Shown: positions 42,780-52,807, counted from the first letter of the stretch. The stretch is 64,000 nt of DNA from Pseudomonas fluorescens (GCF_902497895.1 NZ_CABVHQ010000028.1:1-64000); one strand, 5' to 3'. Translations and numbers: made by a program. Notes: generated by a model not told the origin, from the letters alone.

Positions 42780-43892
42780 TCAACCATGAGCCAGCAGTGG
42801 CGGCTGGCTGCCGAGCACGGCGTGATAGTGTCCCAACAGGCTGTTGACCACTGCATCCCAGGCGTAATGCTGTTCGACATGCTGTCGGGCCCGCTGACCC
42901 AGGCTGGCGCTGTCCTGAGCGAACAGGTCGCGCACGGCATCGGCCATGGCCTGCGGGCTGTCCGGAGCACATAGCAGGCCGCAGTCCCGGGTGACGATTT
43001 CCTTGAACGCCCCGGCGGCCACGGCAACCACTGGAATGCCGCTGGCCATGGCTTCGAGGATCACCAGGCCGAAGGTTTCCTGATCGCCAGCGTGAATCAG
43101 CGCATCGGAACTGGCCATCAACCTCGCGATCTGTGGAGCGGGGTAGAATTCGGCGATCACCGTGACGTTATCCGGCACCACGGCCGGCATCGATGAGCCG
43201 ACCAGCAGCAGGTGATAGCGCTGGCCGAGGAGTTTCATGCAATTAAGCAGTACCTGCAGGTTCTTTTCCTTGGAACCACGGCCGGCGAAGATCAGCAGGC
43301 GGGTGTCTTCGGTAATACCCAGCTCAGCGCGCAAACCCGGGTCGCGGGCGCTCGGGTTGAAGGTTTGCAGGTCCACGCCCAAGGGCTGCACATAAACGTT
43401 TTTCACCCCCAGTCCGATGAGTTTGTCCGCCATGACCTGGCTGGGTGCCAATACCCGATCGAAATTGCCATAAAGCTTGCGGATATAGGCTTCGACGTTC
43501 GGCGTGCACCAGTTGCCCATGCGGTTGCTCGCCAGCAGGGGCAGGTCGGAGTGGTAAAAGCCGATCACCGGCACATCCAGTTGACGGCGAGCGTCGAGGG
43601 CGGCCCAGGCGGTGAGATAAGGGTCACCGACTTCGATCAAGTCGGGTTGCAAGGCGTGCAGGACATTGCGCCAGGGGGCCAGGCGCCAGGGGAAGCGGTA
43701 GCCTTTGCCGAATGGCACGGCGGGCGCGGGGACTGTGTAGATGCCGTCCTGCTCGCTCAGATTCGCCCCGGGGATCAGCAAGCTGTGACGGATACCTGGC
43801 TGACGTCCCAGGCGACGGTGTTTGGCATCCAGATAAGTGCGCACGCCACCGCTGGCAGGGGCGTAGAACATGGTTATGTCAGCGATATGCAC
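42780..43892 (-). CDS. Family 4 (GT-B) glycosyltransferase
   Basis: 370 residues from GTG 43892 (HIADITMFYAP), nine bases after AGGAGGG; the ATG at 43901 directly abuts that site and is less likely. N-domain SGGVRTYLDAKHRR; C-domain donor-site motifs LIFAGRGSKEKNLQVLL and ETFGLVILEAMASGIPVVAVAAGAFKEIV, typical of retaining GT4 enzymes. Starts a cluster with a deacetylase and a flippase-like protein; the glycan is unknown. Confidence 0.87.
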   Translation of the reverse strand: MHIADITMFYAPASGGVRTYLDAKHRRLGRQPGIRHSLLIPGANLSEQDGIYTVPAPAVPFGKGYRFPWRLAPWRNVLHALQPDLIEVGDPYLTAWAALDARRQLDVPVIGFYHSDLPLLASNRMGNWCTPNVEAYIRKLYGNFDRVLAPSQVMADKLIGLGVKNVYVQPLGVDLQTFNPSARDPGLRAELGITEDTRLLIFAGRGSKEKNLQVLLNCMKLLGQRYHLLLVGSSMPAVVPDNVTVIAEFYPAPQIARLMASSDALIHAGDQETFGLVILEAMASGIPVVAVAAGAFKEIVTRDCGLLCAPDSPQAMADAVRDLFAQDSASLGQRARQHVEQHYAWDAVVNSLLGHYHAVLGSQPPLLAHG

Positions 43893-44230
43893 GATGAGCA
43901 TCCCTCCTATCCGTTGTACTCCATAGGGTTGACCTTTATGAAGGATAGATGTTCGGTTGAGGATTTGCGGGGGAGGTGTCAGGAAGAGGGAGGAGGGGCA
44001 GTCAGCTAACGAAAATCCATGGTCTGCCGGGCAATTGTGGCGAGGGGGCTTGCCCCCGCTGGGGCGCGCAGCGGCCCTAAAACCTGCAACCACAGTTTGT
44101 CAGGCATACCGCATTCACAGGTTTTGCGGCTGCTGCGCAGCCGAACGGGGGCAAGCCCCCTCGCCACAGGTTTGTGCTCGACGCTAAACCTGTGGGAGCG
44201 GGATTGCTCGCGAAGCGGACCGAGAGAGCG
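43893..44230. other. Repeat-filled gap between glycosyltransferase and chemoreceptor genes
   Basis: Promoter side of the glycosyltransferase operon, then a REPIN (44037-44169) and a single TGTGGGAGCGGGATTGCTCG REP (44191-44217). No coding sequence recognised. Confidence 0.5.
44037..44169. repeat. REPIN (GGCGAGGGGGCTTGCCCCC type)
   Basis: GTGGCGAGGGGGCTTGCCCC and its inverse at the ends, with inner arms GCGCGCAGCGGCCCTAAAAC / GTTTTGCGGCTGCTGCGCAG. Same family as the element inside the MoxR operon. Confidence 0.8.
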
Positions 44231-46120
44231 CTAGATACGGAAACTGCCCACCAGTTGCTTCAAGCGCGCCGCCTGCTGCTCAAGGTCCGCGCAGGCGCGC
44301 AAGGTCGACTGCAGGTTTTCCACGCCTTCCTGGTTGAGGGTGTTGATCTCGGTGATGTCGACGTTGATTGACTCGACCACGGCGGTCTGTTCCTCGGTGG
44401 CGGTGGCCACCGACTGGTTCATGCCGTCGATCTCGCCGATGCGCTGGGTCACACTGTTCAGGCGTTCGCCGGCGAGGTTGGCGATTTCCACGCTGTCCTG
44501 GCTATGGCGCTGGCTTTCGCTCATGGTGCCGACCGACTCGCGAGCCCCCACCTGCAGCTCTTCGATCATGGTCTGCACCTGTTGCGCCGACTCCTGGGTG
44601 CGATGGGCGAGGTTGCGCACTTCATCGGCGACCACCGCAAAACCGCGACCGGCTTCACCGGCCCGCGCCGCTTCGATAGCGGCGTTGAGCGCCAGCAGGT
44701 TGGTCTGTTGCGAGATGCTGGTGATGACGTCGAGGATCTGCCCGATATTCACCGTCTTACTGTTCAGCGATTCGATGTTGGTGCTCGAAGCACTCAGCAG
44801 GGTGGACAGCTGGTTCATCGCCTTGATGCTTCTGTCGACCACTTGCTGGCCGTCTTCGGCGAGATTTCGCGCGTCGCTGGAGTGCTGCGAGGCGAGGGCG
44901 GCGTTCTGGGCGATTTCCTGGGCAGCGGCCCCCAGTTGATTGATCGCCGCGGCGACGCTGCTGGTACGCGAGGCCTGCTGATCGGAATTGAACATCGATG
45001 AGTTGGAAGCGCTGACCACCCGCAAGGCCACTTCGTTGACCTGCTGGGTGGCCGAGGACACTTCGCGGATCGAGGTGTGAATCCGCTCGACGAAGCGGTT
45101 GAAGGCGGTGCCGAGGATGCCGAACTCGTCCTGGTTCTGGATCGTCAGGCGCCGGGTCAGGTCACCCTCGCCGTCGGCAATGTCCTGCATCGCCCGGGTC
45201 ATGACATGCAGAGGTTGCAGCAGGATCCGGATCAGCATTCCCAACAGGGCGATGATGATCGCCACGGCAATCACGGTGGCGACGATCGCCGAGGCGCGGA
45301 ACTCGCTGAGCATCGAGAACGCCTTGTCCTTGTCCACGGACAGGCCGATGTACCAGTTGACCGAAGGCAGGCCCTTGATCGGTGTGAAGGTGACGATGCG
45401 GGTCTTGCCGTTGACTTCGACTTCACTGAAGTCGCTGTTGATCCGTGGCGTGTTGCGCGGGTACACGTCGCTGAGGGTTTTCATCACCAGGGCTTTGTCC
45501 GGGTGCACCAGGATCTTGCCGTCGCCGCTGACCAGAAAGGCATAGCCCATACCATCGAAGTCCAGAGCGCTGAGGGTCTGGATCAGGGTTTGCAGGCTCA
45601 GGTCACCGCCCACCACACCGACGCTTTGCCCGGCTTTTTTCGAGGCGGTGGCGATGGAGATAATCAATTGGCCGGTGGCTGCATCTATATAGGGTTCAGT
45701 CAGCGTCGAGCTGCCGCTGTTTTCCGCGCCTTTGTACCAGGGGCGAACTCGCGGGTCGAAACCGTCGGGCATTTTCGCGTCCGGGCGGATGGTGAAGCTG
45801 CCACGAGCATCGCCCAGATAAGAAGCCATGAATGTTGAGGTCAGGGCCTTTTGCTCGAGCAGGCTGGCGACGCTGCTTGGGTCTGGATTGATGGCGATGT
45901 TCTGGGCAAGGTTTTCGATCAGCAGAATGCGCCCGGCCAGCCAGGTTTGAATATTGCCGGCAGTCACATCGCCCATTTCATGCAGGTCATTGTCCAGGTC
46001 CTGGCGAATCGCATTGCGCTGCAGATAATCGTTGTACAACGTGAAGGAGGCGAAGGCGGCAATAACAATCAGGGCAGCGGCAAGCAGGATTTTATGGCTG
46101 AAGCGCAGATTTTTGTTCAT
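44231..46120 (-). CDS. Methyl-accepting chemotaxis protein with dCache sensor, probably for amino acids
   Basis: 629 residues. TM1 at 10-30; periplasmic dCache_1 domain (about 35-275) with DPRVRPWYKGA, TEPYIDAATG and VVGGDLSL, which keeps the R..WY..Y..D pocket of PctA-like amino acid receptors. TM2 near 280-300, a HAMP domain, and a signalling hairpin whose tip is EAARAGEAGRGFAVVADEVRNLA. There is no C-terminal CheR tether pentapeptide. The ligand is inferred from the pocket. Confidence 0.9.
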   Translation of the reverse strand: MNKNLRFSHKILLAAALIVIAAFASFTLYNDYLQRNAIRQDLDNDLHEMGDVTAGNIQTWLAGRILLIENLAQNIAINPDPSSVASLLEQKALTSTFMASYLGDARGSFTIRPDAKMPDGFDPRVRPWYKGAENSGSSTLTEPYIDAATGQLIISIATASKKAGQSVGVVGGDLSLQTLIQTLSALDFDGMGYAFLVSGDGKILVHPDKALVMKTLSDVYPRNTPRINSDFSEVEVNGKTRIVTFTPIKGLPSVNWYIGLSVDKDKAFSMLSEFRASAIVATVIAVAIIIALLGMLIRILLQPLHVMTRAMQDIADGEGDLTRRLTIQNQDEFGILGTAFNRFVERIHTSIREVSSATQQVNEVALRVVSASNSSMFNSDQQASRTSSVAAAINQLGAAAQEIAQNAALASQHSSDARNLAEDGQQVVDRSIKAMNQLSTLLSASSTNIESLNSKTVNIGQILDVITSISQQTNLLALNAAIEAARAGEAGRGFAVVADEVRNLAHRTQESAQQVQTMIEELQVGARESVGTMSESQRHSQDSVEIANLAGERLNSVTQRIGEIDGMNQSVATATEEQTAVVESINVDITEINTLNQEGVENLQSTLRACADLEQQAARLKQLVGSFRI

Positions 46121-46302
46121 GGCTCGTGGTGTCCGCTAAGGTCTTAATGTCCAGGGCGTGCTGTTATAAAAGCGCGCAAAATGGGCAAAGGTGAAAAAAA
46201 GCTGATATTTCCATCTCTCCTTAGGGAATTATCGGACTTCATTTTCAGTCTTTTCTGGTCTCTCGCTTTGCTATATCGACCATGCAGACCTAAAGATTAA
46301 CC

Positions 46303-47802
46303 ATGGGTGACAAAATGCCTGACTCATCGCAACTCGTTATCGGCGCTGACCTCGAGGGCCAGCCGATTGCTCAGGCCATGCGCCTGGCAAACCGTCACGG
46401 TCTGGTGGCAGGTGCTACCGGGACAGGGAAAACCGTAACCCTGCAACGCCTGGCCGAAGCCTTCAGCGATGCTGGCGTGGCTGTGTTCGCTGCCGATATC
46501 AAAGGCGATTTGTGCGGTCTTGGGGCTGCCGGCAACCCTCAAGGCAAAGTGGCCGAACGGATCGCCGGGATGTCCTGGCTCGATCATCAACCCAAGGCCT
46601 ATCCGGTCACCCTATGGGACATCCAGGGACAGTCCGGCCATCCGCTACGCACCACGCTGAGCGAAATGGGGCCGCTGTTGCTCGGCAGTTTGCTGGAACT
46701 GACCGACAGCCAGCAGTCGGCCCTTTACGCCGCATTCAAAGTGGCCGACCGCGAAGGTCTGTTGCTGCTGGATTTGAAAGACCTCAAGGCGCTGCTCAAT
46801 CACCTCAGGGACACTCCCGAGTTGCTCGGCGACGACGCGGCGCTGATGACCACTGGTTCCAGCCAGGCATTGATGCGACGCCTCGCGACGCTGGAACAGC
46901 AGGGCGCCGAAGCCTTGTTCGGCGAACCGGCATTGCAACTGGAAGACATTCTGCAGCCTGCCAGTGACGGTCGCGGGCGGATTCATCTGCTCGACGCCAG
47001 TCGCCTGGTGCATGAGGCGCCCAAGGTTTACGCGACCTTCCTGCTGTGGTTGCTGGCTGAGTTGTTCGAGCAACTGCCGGAGCGCGGCGATGCGGAAAAG
47101 CCGCTGCTGGCGCTGTTCTTCGATGAAGCGCATTTGTTGTTTGCCGACACGCCCAAGGCGTTGCAGGAGCGTTTGGAGCAGGTCGTACGCTTGATTCGTT
47201 CCAAAGGGGTCGGCGTGTATTTCGTCACCCAATCCCCGGGCGACTTGCCGGATGACGTACTGGCTCAGCTGGGCTTGCGCATTCAGCACGGGCTGCGGGC
47301 ATTCACTGCCAAAGAACAGAAATCCCTGCGAGCGGTGGCCGAAGGCTTTCGGCCGAACCCGGCATTCGATGCGTTGGCGGTGCTGACGGAGCTGGGCATT
47401 GGCGAGGCACTGGTCGGCACCTTGCAGGACAAGGGCACACCGGCCATGGTCCAGCGGGTGCTGGTGGCACCGCCACAATCGCGAATCGGGCCATTGACCC
47501 CTGCCGAGCGCGCGACCCTGATCGCCAGCTCCCCGTTGGTCGGACGTTATGACAAACCGATCGATCGTGAATCGGCTTATGAAGTGCTGATGAGCCGCAA
47601 AGGCCTGGCACCGGAGCCTGAAGCCGCACCGGGCAAACCGGTGGCCGAGGAACCGAGCTTTACTGACAAGGCCGGTGAATTTCTCGGCGCCGCGGCCGGG
47701 CAGGCGTTGAAGTCAGCCATGCGCCAGGCAGCCAATCAGCTGGGGCGGCAATTGGTCCGCGGCCTGATGGGTTCATTGTTGGGCGGCAGCAAGCGCCGCT
47801 GA
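46303..47802 (+). CDS. HerA-like ATPase (DUF853)
   Basis: 499 residues. Walker A GATGTGKTVT (37-46), AADIKGDLCGLG, Walker B LLALFFDEAHLLF (near 265), arginine-finger region and DDVLAQLGLRIQHGLRAFTAKEQ. It is a FtsK/HerA-superfamily helicase-like protein, found in most Pseudomonas as a lone gene; the cellular role is not established. The C-terminal 60 residues are Ala/Gly-rich with a basic end. A second in-frame ATG (46315) is also possible as the start. Confidence 0.87.
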   Translation: MGDKMPDSSQLVIGADLEGQPIAQAMRLANRHGLVAGATGTGKTVTLQRLAEAFSDAGVAVFAADIKGDLCGLGAAGNPQGKVAERIAGMSWLDHQPKAYPVTLWDIQGQSGHPLRTTLSEMGPLLLGSLLELTDSQQSALYAAFKVADREGLLLLDLKDLKALLNHLRDTPELLGDDAALMTTGSSQALMRRLATLEQQGAEALFGEPALQLEDILQPASDGRGRIHLLDASRLVHEAPKVYATFLLWLLAELFEQLPERGDAEKPLLALFFDEAHLLFADTPKALQERLEQVVRLIRSKGVGVYFVTQSPGDLPDDVLAQLGLRIQHGLRAFTAKEQKSLRAVAEGFRPNPAFDALAVLTELGIGEALVGTLQDKGTPAMVQRVLVAPPQSRIGPLTPAERATLIASSPLVGRYDKPIDRESAYEVLMSRKGLAPEPEAAPGKPVAEEPSFTDKAGEFLGAAAGQALKSAMRQAANQLGRQLVRGLMGSLLGGSKRR

Positions 47803-47837
47803 TGATCGCGGTGTGCTTGACACACCGCGGCGTTCTC

Positions 47838-47930
47838 ATCGCGAGCAAGCTCGCTCCCACATTGGATTTTCGGTGTGCACGCAATTGCTGCCTGACAAAC
47901 ATCTAGTGTGGGAGCGGGCTTGCTCGCGAT
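47838..47930. repeat. REPIN (GAGCGAGCTTGCTCGCGA type, TGTGGG variant)
   Basis: ATCGCGAGCAAGCTCGCTCC and TGTGGGAGCGGGCTTGCTCG face each other across about 45 bp, between the convergent HerA-like and dciA genes. Confidence 0.8.
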
Positions 47931-47960
47931 AGCGGTCTACTGGGCGCCGCAGGAAATAAG

Positions 47961-48416
47961 TCAGCTGCGCGGCTTGGCGTGACTGGCCAGGCGCTCCAGC
48001 GCGGCGCGCAGGTTGGGGTCGGTGATGCCGTCGGCGGTGGCCTGAATGGTCTGCGCGGCGATGGTCGACAGGTCCATGGTGTGGCCGACTGCGCCTTGTT
48101 GCACCGTGGGAGGCTGAACCTTGAACAGAATCCGCGTCAGGCTGGAAAATTCGTCAAACATCTGCAATTGGCGCTGCAGACGTTTTTGCTGATAGCGCAG
48201 CCGGGTCGCCCAGTGACCGTCGGTGACGATCAGCAGCAAGCTGCCTTCACGCCAGGACGCCACGTGGCAATGTTCCCGGGCGGCAGGCTGCAATTGGCTC
48301 TCAAGCAAACGCTGTAAATGGGCCAGACGTTGAGCGTGGCTGAAGATGGCTTTTAAAGGCTTGGCTTCGCGAAGCAACACGGCGGGTGCTTTGGCCGTAA
48401 GAGGGCGAAATGCCAT
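47961..48416 (-). CDS. DciA-type helicase loader (DUF721)
   Basis: 151 residues from ATG 48416 (MAFRPLTAKAPAVLL); the frame is open to 48506, but AGGTG lies just ahead of 48416. The DUF721 domain covers HAQRLAHLQRLLESQLQPAAREHCHVASWREGSLLLIVTDGHWATRLRYQQ. DciA loads the replicative helicase DnaB in bacteria lacking DnaC. It is divergent from secA, the arrangement common in pseudomonads. Confidence 0.82.
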   Translation of the reverse strand: MAFRPLTAKAPAVLLREAKPLKAIFSHAQRLAHLQRLLESQLQPAAREHCHVASWREGSLLLIVTDGHWATRLRYQQKRLQRQLQMFDEFSSLTRILFKVQPPTVQQGAVGHTMDLSTIAAQTIQATADGITDPNLRAALERLASHAKPRS

Positions 48417-48725
48417 GATCAGACACCTGAAGTAACAGAGCCGCCATGGTAGCAGAAAGCACTGGATGCGCTTGCCTGCCCATTGCTTTTCAGGCGGTTG
48501 ACCCATTAAATCAATGAGTAACTTCTGGTCTGAATGGGTTGAAGTTCAGCAAAAAGCCCTTATTTTAAGAAGGCCCCGTCACAGCGCTGTGCCAGCATCG
48601 TGGAATAACGCCACTTTCCTCTCCATCGTTTCCGGGTAGAATGCTCGTTCGCATGCGGCCATGAGGGCTGCACGGGCGACTCACGGGGCCGCCCTCCATC
48701 CCTATGTGTGGAAGAACCTGCCGAT
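48417..48725. promoter_or_regulatory. dciA-secA divergent region with secA leader
   Basis: 309 bp. A TAGAAT -10-like hexamer at 48637 suggests a transcript beginning about 75 bases before secA, whose leader is GC-rich and can fold (GGCCATGAGGGC, GGGGCCGCCC). No SecM-like gene is recognisable. GTGGAAG precedes the secA ATG. Confidence 0.35.
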
Positions 48726-51461
48726 ATGTTTGCGCCTTTGTTAAAGAAACTTTTTGGAAGCAAGAACGAGCGCGAAGTCAAACGCATGCTCAAGACGGTA
48801 CAGATCGTCAATGCCTTCGAAGAGCAAATGGTGGCTCTTTCGGATGAGCAACTGCGCGCCAAGACCGACGAGTTCAAGGCCCGCATAGCCAAAGGTGAGA
48901 TCCTCGACAAGCTCCTCCCTGAAGCCTTTGCGGTTGCCCGTGAAGCCGGTAAGCGTGTCATGGGCATGCGCCACTTCGACGTGCAATTGATCGGCGGCAT
49001 GACCTTGCATGAAGGCATGATCGCCGAAATGCGTACCGGTGAAGGCAAGACCCTGGTGGCGACACTGGCGGTTTACCTGAACGCGCTGTCCGGCAAGGGT
49101 GTACACGTTGTAACAGTCAACGACTACCTGGCTCGTCGTGACGCCAACTGGATGCGTCCGCTCTACGAATTCCTCGGCATGACGGTCGGCGTGGTCACGC
49201 CATTCCAGCCGCCGGAAGAGAAGCGTACGGCCTATGCTGCCGACATCACCTACGGTACCAACAACGAATACGGTTTCGACTACCTGCGCGACAACATGGC
49301 GTTCAGCATGGAAGAAAAATTCCAGCGTGAGCTCAATTTCGCCGTAATCGACGAAGTCGACTCGATCCTGATCGACGAAGCCCGTACCCCGCTGATCATT
49401 TCCGGTCAGGCCGAAGACAGCTCCAAGCTCTATATAGAGATCAACAAACTGATCCCGCAGCTTGAACTGCACATTGAAGAAGTAGAAGGCGAAGTCACCA
49501 AGGCTGGCCACTACACGGTCGACGAGAAGACCCGTCAGGTCGAGCTGAACGAAGCCGGTCACCAGTTCATCGAAGATATGCTGACCCGCGTTGGCCTGCT
49601 GGCTGAAGGCGAGAGCCTGTATTCGGCGCACAACCTCGGTCTGCTGACCCACGTTTATGCCGGTCTGCGCGCTCATAAACTGTTCAATCGCAACGTCGAA
49701 TATATCGTTCAGGACGGTCAGGTGGTTCTGGTCGACGAACACACCGGTCGTACCATGCCGGGTCGTCGTCTGTCCGAAGGCCTGCACCAGGCCATCGAGG
49801 CCAAGGAAGGTCTGAACATCCAGGCCGAAAGCCAGACCCTGGCCTCGACCACCTTCCAGAACTACTTCCGTCTGTACAACAAACTGTCCGGCATGACCGG
49901 TACGGCCGACACCGAAGCGTTCGAATTCCACCAGATCTATGGTCTGGCAGTGATGGTCATTCCACCGAACAAACCGCTGGCGCGTAAAGACTACAACGAC
50001 CTGGTGTTCCTGACCGCCGAAGAGAAATATGCGGCGATCATCACTGACATCAAGGAATGCATGACTCAGGGCCGTCCGGTGCTGGTGGGTACCGCGACCA
50101 TCGAAACCTCCGAGCACATGTCCGGTCTGCTGCAGAAGGAAGGCATCGAACACAAGGTTCTGAACGCCAAGTTCCACGAAAAAGAAGCCGAGATCATCGC
50201 CCAGGCCGGTCGCCCGGGTGCGCTGACCATCGCCACTAACATGGCCGGTCGTGGTACCGATATCCTGTTGGGCGGTAACTGGGAAGTCGAAGTTGCCTCC
50301 CTGGAAAACCCGACTCCTGAGCAGATCGCCCAGATCAAGGCCGACTGGCAGAAACGTCATCAGCAAGTGCTCGAATCGGGTGGCTTGCAGGTGATCGCTT
50401 CCGAACGTCACGAATCGCGCCGTATCGACAACCAGTTGCGTGGTCGTGCCGGTCGTCAGGGTGACGCCGGTTCCAGCCGTTTCTACCTGTCGCTGGAAGA
50501 CAGCCTGATGCGCATCTTCGCCTCTGATCGGGTGAAGAACTTCATGAAAGCCCTGGGCATGCAGTCCGGCGAAGCGATCGAGCACCGCATGGTGACCAAC
50601 GCCATCGAAAAGGCTCAGCGCAAGGTTGAAGGCCGCAACTTCGACATTCGCAAGCAACTGCTCGAGTTCGACGACGTCAACAACGAACAACGTAAAGTGA
50701 TCTATCACATGCGTAACACGTTGCTCGCCGCGGACAACATCGGTGAAACCATCGCCGACTTCCGTCAGGACGTACTCAACGCCACCGTCAGCGCGCACAT
50801 TCCTCCACAGTCGCTGCCCGAGCAGTGGGACGTGGCCGGTCTGGAAGCCGCTCTGCTGAGCGACTTCGGAGTGACCCTGCCGATCCAGCAATGGCTCGAC
50901 GAAGACGATCATCTCTACGAAGAAACCCTTCGCGAGAAGCTGATGACCGAGCTGCTGGCCGCCTACAACGAGAAAGAAGAGCAGGCGAGTGCCGAAGCAC
51001 TGCGCAGTTTCGAGAAACAAATCGTTCTGCGCGTGCTGGATGACCTGTGGAAAGACCACCTGTCGACCATGGATCACCTGCGTCACGGCATCCATTTGCG
51101 CGGCTATGCGCAGAAGAACCCGAAGCAGGAATACAAGCGCGAGTCCTTCACCCTGTTCTCCGAGTTGCTGGATTCGATCAAGCGCGACTCGATTCGAGTG
51201 CTGTCTCACGTTCAGGTTCGCCGCGAAGACCCGATCGAAGAGGAAGCCCGCTTGCGTCAGGAAGCCGAAGCACTGGCTCAGCGCATGCAGTTCCAGCACG
51301 ACGAGGCTCCAGGCCTGGAGCAACCGGAAGTCCTGGGTGAAGAGGTCGATGTGGCCCTCGCCATCGCTCCGGTGCGCAACGAACAGAAGCTGGGTCGCAA
51401 CGAACTGTGCTACTGCGGTTCGGGCAAGAAATTCAAGCACTGTCACGGGCAAATCAACTAA
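48726..51461 (+). CDS. secA: Preprotein translocase motor SecA
   Basis: 911 residues from ATG 48726 (MFAPLLKKLFGSKNERE); a longer frame from 48708 adds six residues. ATP-driven motor of Sec export at the inner membrane. Seen: MRTGEGKTLVATL (Walker A, near 103), DEVDSILIDEARTPLIISG (Walker B, preprotein clamp border), TNMAGRGTDILLGGN in NBD2, the helical scaffold, and a C-terminal zinc tail CYCGSGKKFKHCHG that binds SecB and ribosomes. Length matches E. coli SecA. Confidence 0.97.
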   Translation: MFAPLLKKLFGSKNEREVKRMLKTVQIVNAFEEQMVALSDEQLRAKTDEFKARIAKGEILDKLLPEAFAVAREAGKRVMGMRHFDVQLIGGMTLHEGMIAEMRTGEGKTLVATLAVYLNALSGKGVHVVTVNDYLARRDANWMRPLYEFLGMTVGVVTPFQPPEEKRTAYAADITYGTNNEYGFDYLRDNMAFSMEEKFQRELNFAVIDEVDSILIDEARTPLIISGQAEDSSKLYIEINKLIPQLELHIEEVEGEVTKAGHYTVDEKTRQVELNEAGHQFIEDMLTRVGLLAEGESLYSAHNLGLLTHVYAGLRAHKLFNRNVEYIVQDGQVVLVDEHTGRTMPGRRLSEGLHQAIEAKEGLNIQAESQTLASTTFQNYFRLYNKLSGMTGTADTEAFEFHQIYGLAVMVIPPNKPLARKDYNDLVFLTAEEKYAAIITDIKECMTQGRPVLVGTATIETSEHMSGLLQKEGIEHKVLNAKFHEKEAEIIAQAGRPGALTIATNMAGRGTDILLGGNWEVEVASLENPTPEQIAQIKADWQKRHQQVLESGGLQVIASERHESRRIDNQLRGRAGRQGDAGSSRFYLSLEDSLMRIFASDRVKNFMKALGMQSGEAIEHRMVTNAIEKAQRKVEGRNFDIRKQLLEFDDVNNEQRKVIYHMRNTLLAADNIGETIADFRQDVLNATVSAHIPPQSLPEQWDVAGLEAALLSDFGVTLPIQQWLDEDDHLYEETLREKLMTELLAAYNEKEEQASAEALRSFEKQIVLRVLDDLWKDHLSTMDHLRHGIHLRGYAQKNPKQEYKRESFTLFSELLDSIKRDSIRVLSHVQVRREDPIEEEARLRQEAEALAQRMQFQHDEAPGLEQPEVLGEEVDVALAIAPVRNEQKLGRNELCYCGSGKKFKHCHGQIN

Positions 51462-51488
51462 TACCCGTTTCAAACGCTGAAATACCCG

Positions 51489-51520
51489 CGCCGCGACCGG
51501 CCTAGCCGTCGCGGCGTTTT
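51489..51520 (+). terminator. Terminator after secA
   Basis: CGCCGCGAC (51489-51497) pairs with GTCGCGGCG (51508-51516), extended inside by CGGC/GCCG with one bulge, then TTTT. It lies 27 bp past the secA stop and 59 bp before argJ. Confidence 0.7.
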
Positions 51521-51578
51521 ACCATTGAAAACACCGTCCGCTGAGGGCGGCGCAGATATCTTAATTAGGAGCGCATTC

Positions 51579-52796
51579 ATGGCTGTTGGTCTTGGTCCTT
51601 TGCCAACGTTGCACCCGGTTGCCGGTTTTGAACTCGGTATCGCCTCGGCTGGCATCAAGCGCCCGGGGCGCAAGGATGTCGTGGTCATGCGCTGTGCCGA
51701 AGGCTCCACGGTCGCGGGCGTGTTCACCCTGAACGCGTTCTGCGCAGCTCCGGTGATCCTTGCCAAACAACGTGTGCAGGGTCCGGTGCGTTACCTGCTG
51801 ACCAATACCGGCAATGCCAACGCCGGTACCGGTGAGCCGGGCCTGGCCGCCGCTGAGCGCACCTGCGCCAAACTGGCCGAGTTGACCGGTGTCGACGCCA
51901 GCCTGGTGCTGCCGTACTCCACAGGTGTGATCGGCGAGCCGTTGCCAGTCGAGAAGATCGAAGGCGCCTTGCAGGCCGCCCTCGATGACTTGTCCGTGGA
52001 CAACTGGGCCGCGGCCGCCAGCGGGATCATGACCACCGATACCCTGCCCAAGGGCGCGAGCCGGCAGTTCCAGCACGACGGCGTGACGATCACCGTTACC
52101 GGCATCAGCAAAGGCGCCGGAATGATTCGCCCGAACATGGCGACCATGCTCGGCTACATCGCGACCGACGCCAAGGTTTCCCGCGAGGTGTTGCAGAACC
52201 TGCTGCTGGATGGCGCCAACAAGTCGTTCAACCGCATCACCATCGACGGCGACACCTCGACCAACGATTGCTGCATGCTGATCGCCACCGGTCAGGCAGC
52301 GCTGCCGCAAATCACCGAAGCCAGCGGCCCATTGTTCACCGCACTGAAGCAGGCGGTGTTCGAAGTCTGCATGGACGTGGCTCAGGCTATCGTCCGTGAC
52401 GGCGAGGGCGCGACCAAGTTTGTTACCGTTGAAGTCAACGGCGGCGGCAATCACCAGGAATGCCTGGACGTTGGTTACACCGTGGCTCACTCGCCACTGA
52501 TCAAGACAGCGCTGTTCGCTTCCGACCCGAACTGGGGACGCATTCTCGCCGCCGTCGGCCGTGCCGGTGTGCCGGATCTGGACGTGAGCAAGATCGACGT
52601 GTTCCTCGGCGAAGTGTGCATCGCCAGCCGTGGTGCGCGTGCCGCGACCTACACCGAAGCTCAAGGCGCAGCGGTGATGCAGCGGGAAGAAATCACCATT
52701 CGCATCGAACTCGGTCGTGGTGATTGCAGTGAAACCATCTGGACCACCGACCTGTCCCACGAATACGTGAAAATCAACGCCGAGTACCGTACGTAA
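51579..52796 (+). CDS. argJ: Bifunctional glutamate N-acetyltransferase / amino-acid acetyltransferase ArgJ
   Basis: 405 residues from ATG 51579 with TTAGGAG upstream. Transfers acetyl from N-acetylornithine to glutamate (and possibly from acetyl-CoA) in cyclic arginine synthesis. The precursor cuts itself between Ala188 and Thr189 in NMATML, exposing the nucleophilic Thr; the preceding GISKGAGMIRP is conserved. Also seen: MTTDTLPKGAS and the ending HEYVKINAEYRT. Confidence 0.96.
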   Translation: MAVGLGPLPTLHPVAGFELGIASAGIKRPGRKDVVVMRCAEGSTVAGVFTLNAFCAAPVILAKQRVQGPVRYLLTNTGNANAGTGEPGLAAAERTCAKLAELTGVDASLVLPYSTGVIGEPLPVEKIEGALQAALDDLSVDNWAAAASGIMTTDTLPKGASRQFQHDGVTITVTGISKGAGMIRPNMATMLGYIATDAKVSREVLQNLLLDGANKSFNRITIDGDTSTNDCCMLIATGQAALPQITEASGPLFTALKQAVFEVCMDVAQAIVRDGEGATKFVTVEVNGGGNHQECLDVGYTVAHSPLIKTALFASDPNWGRILAAVGRAGVPDLDVSKIDVFLGEVCIASRGARAATYTEAQGAAVMQREEITIRIELGRGDCSETIWTTDLSHEYVKINAEYRT

Positions 52797-52807
52797 TCCG
52801 ACCCCCC

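Noticed and set aside
48661..48744. A 27-codon frame overlapping the start of secA, as a possible SecM-like leader peptide
   Set aside because: It has no ribosome binding site, no signal peptide and no recognisable arrest motif; overlap with the secA start is probably chance.
48741..51473. 910-codon frame antisense to secA
   Set aside because: High-GC codon bias opens the opposite strand; the plus-strand SecA is unmistakable.
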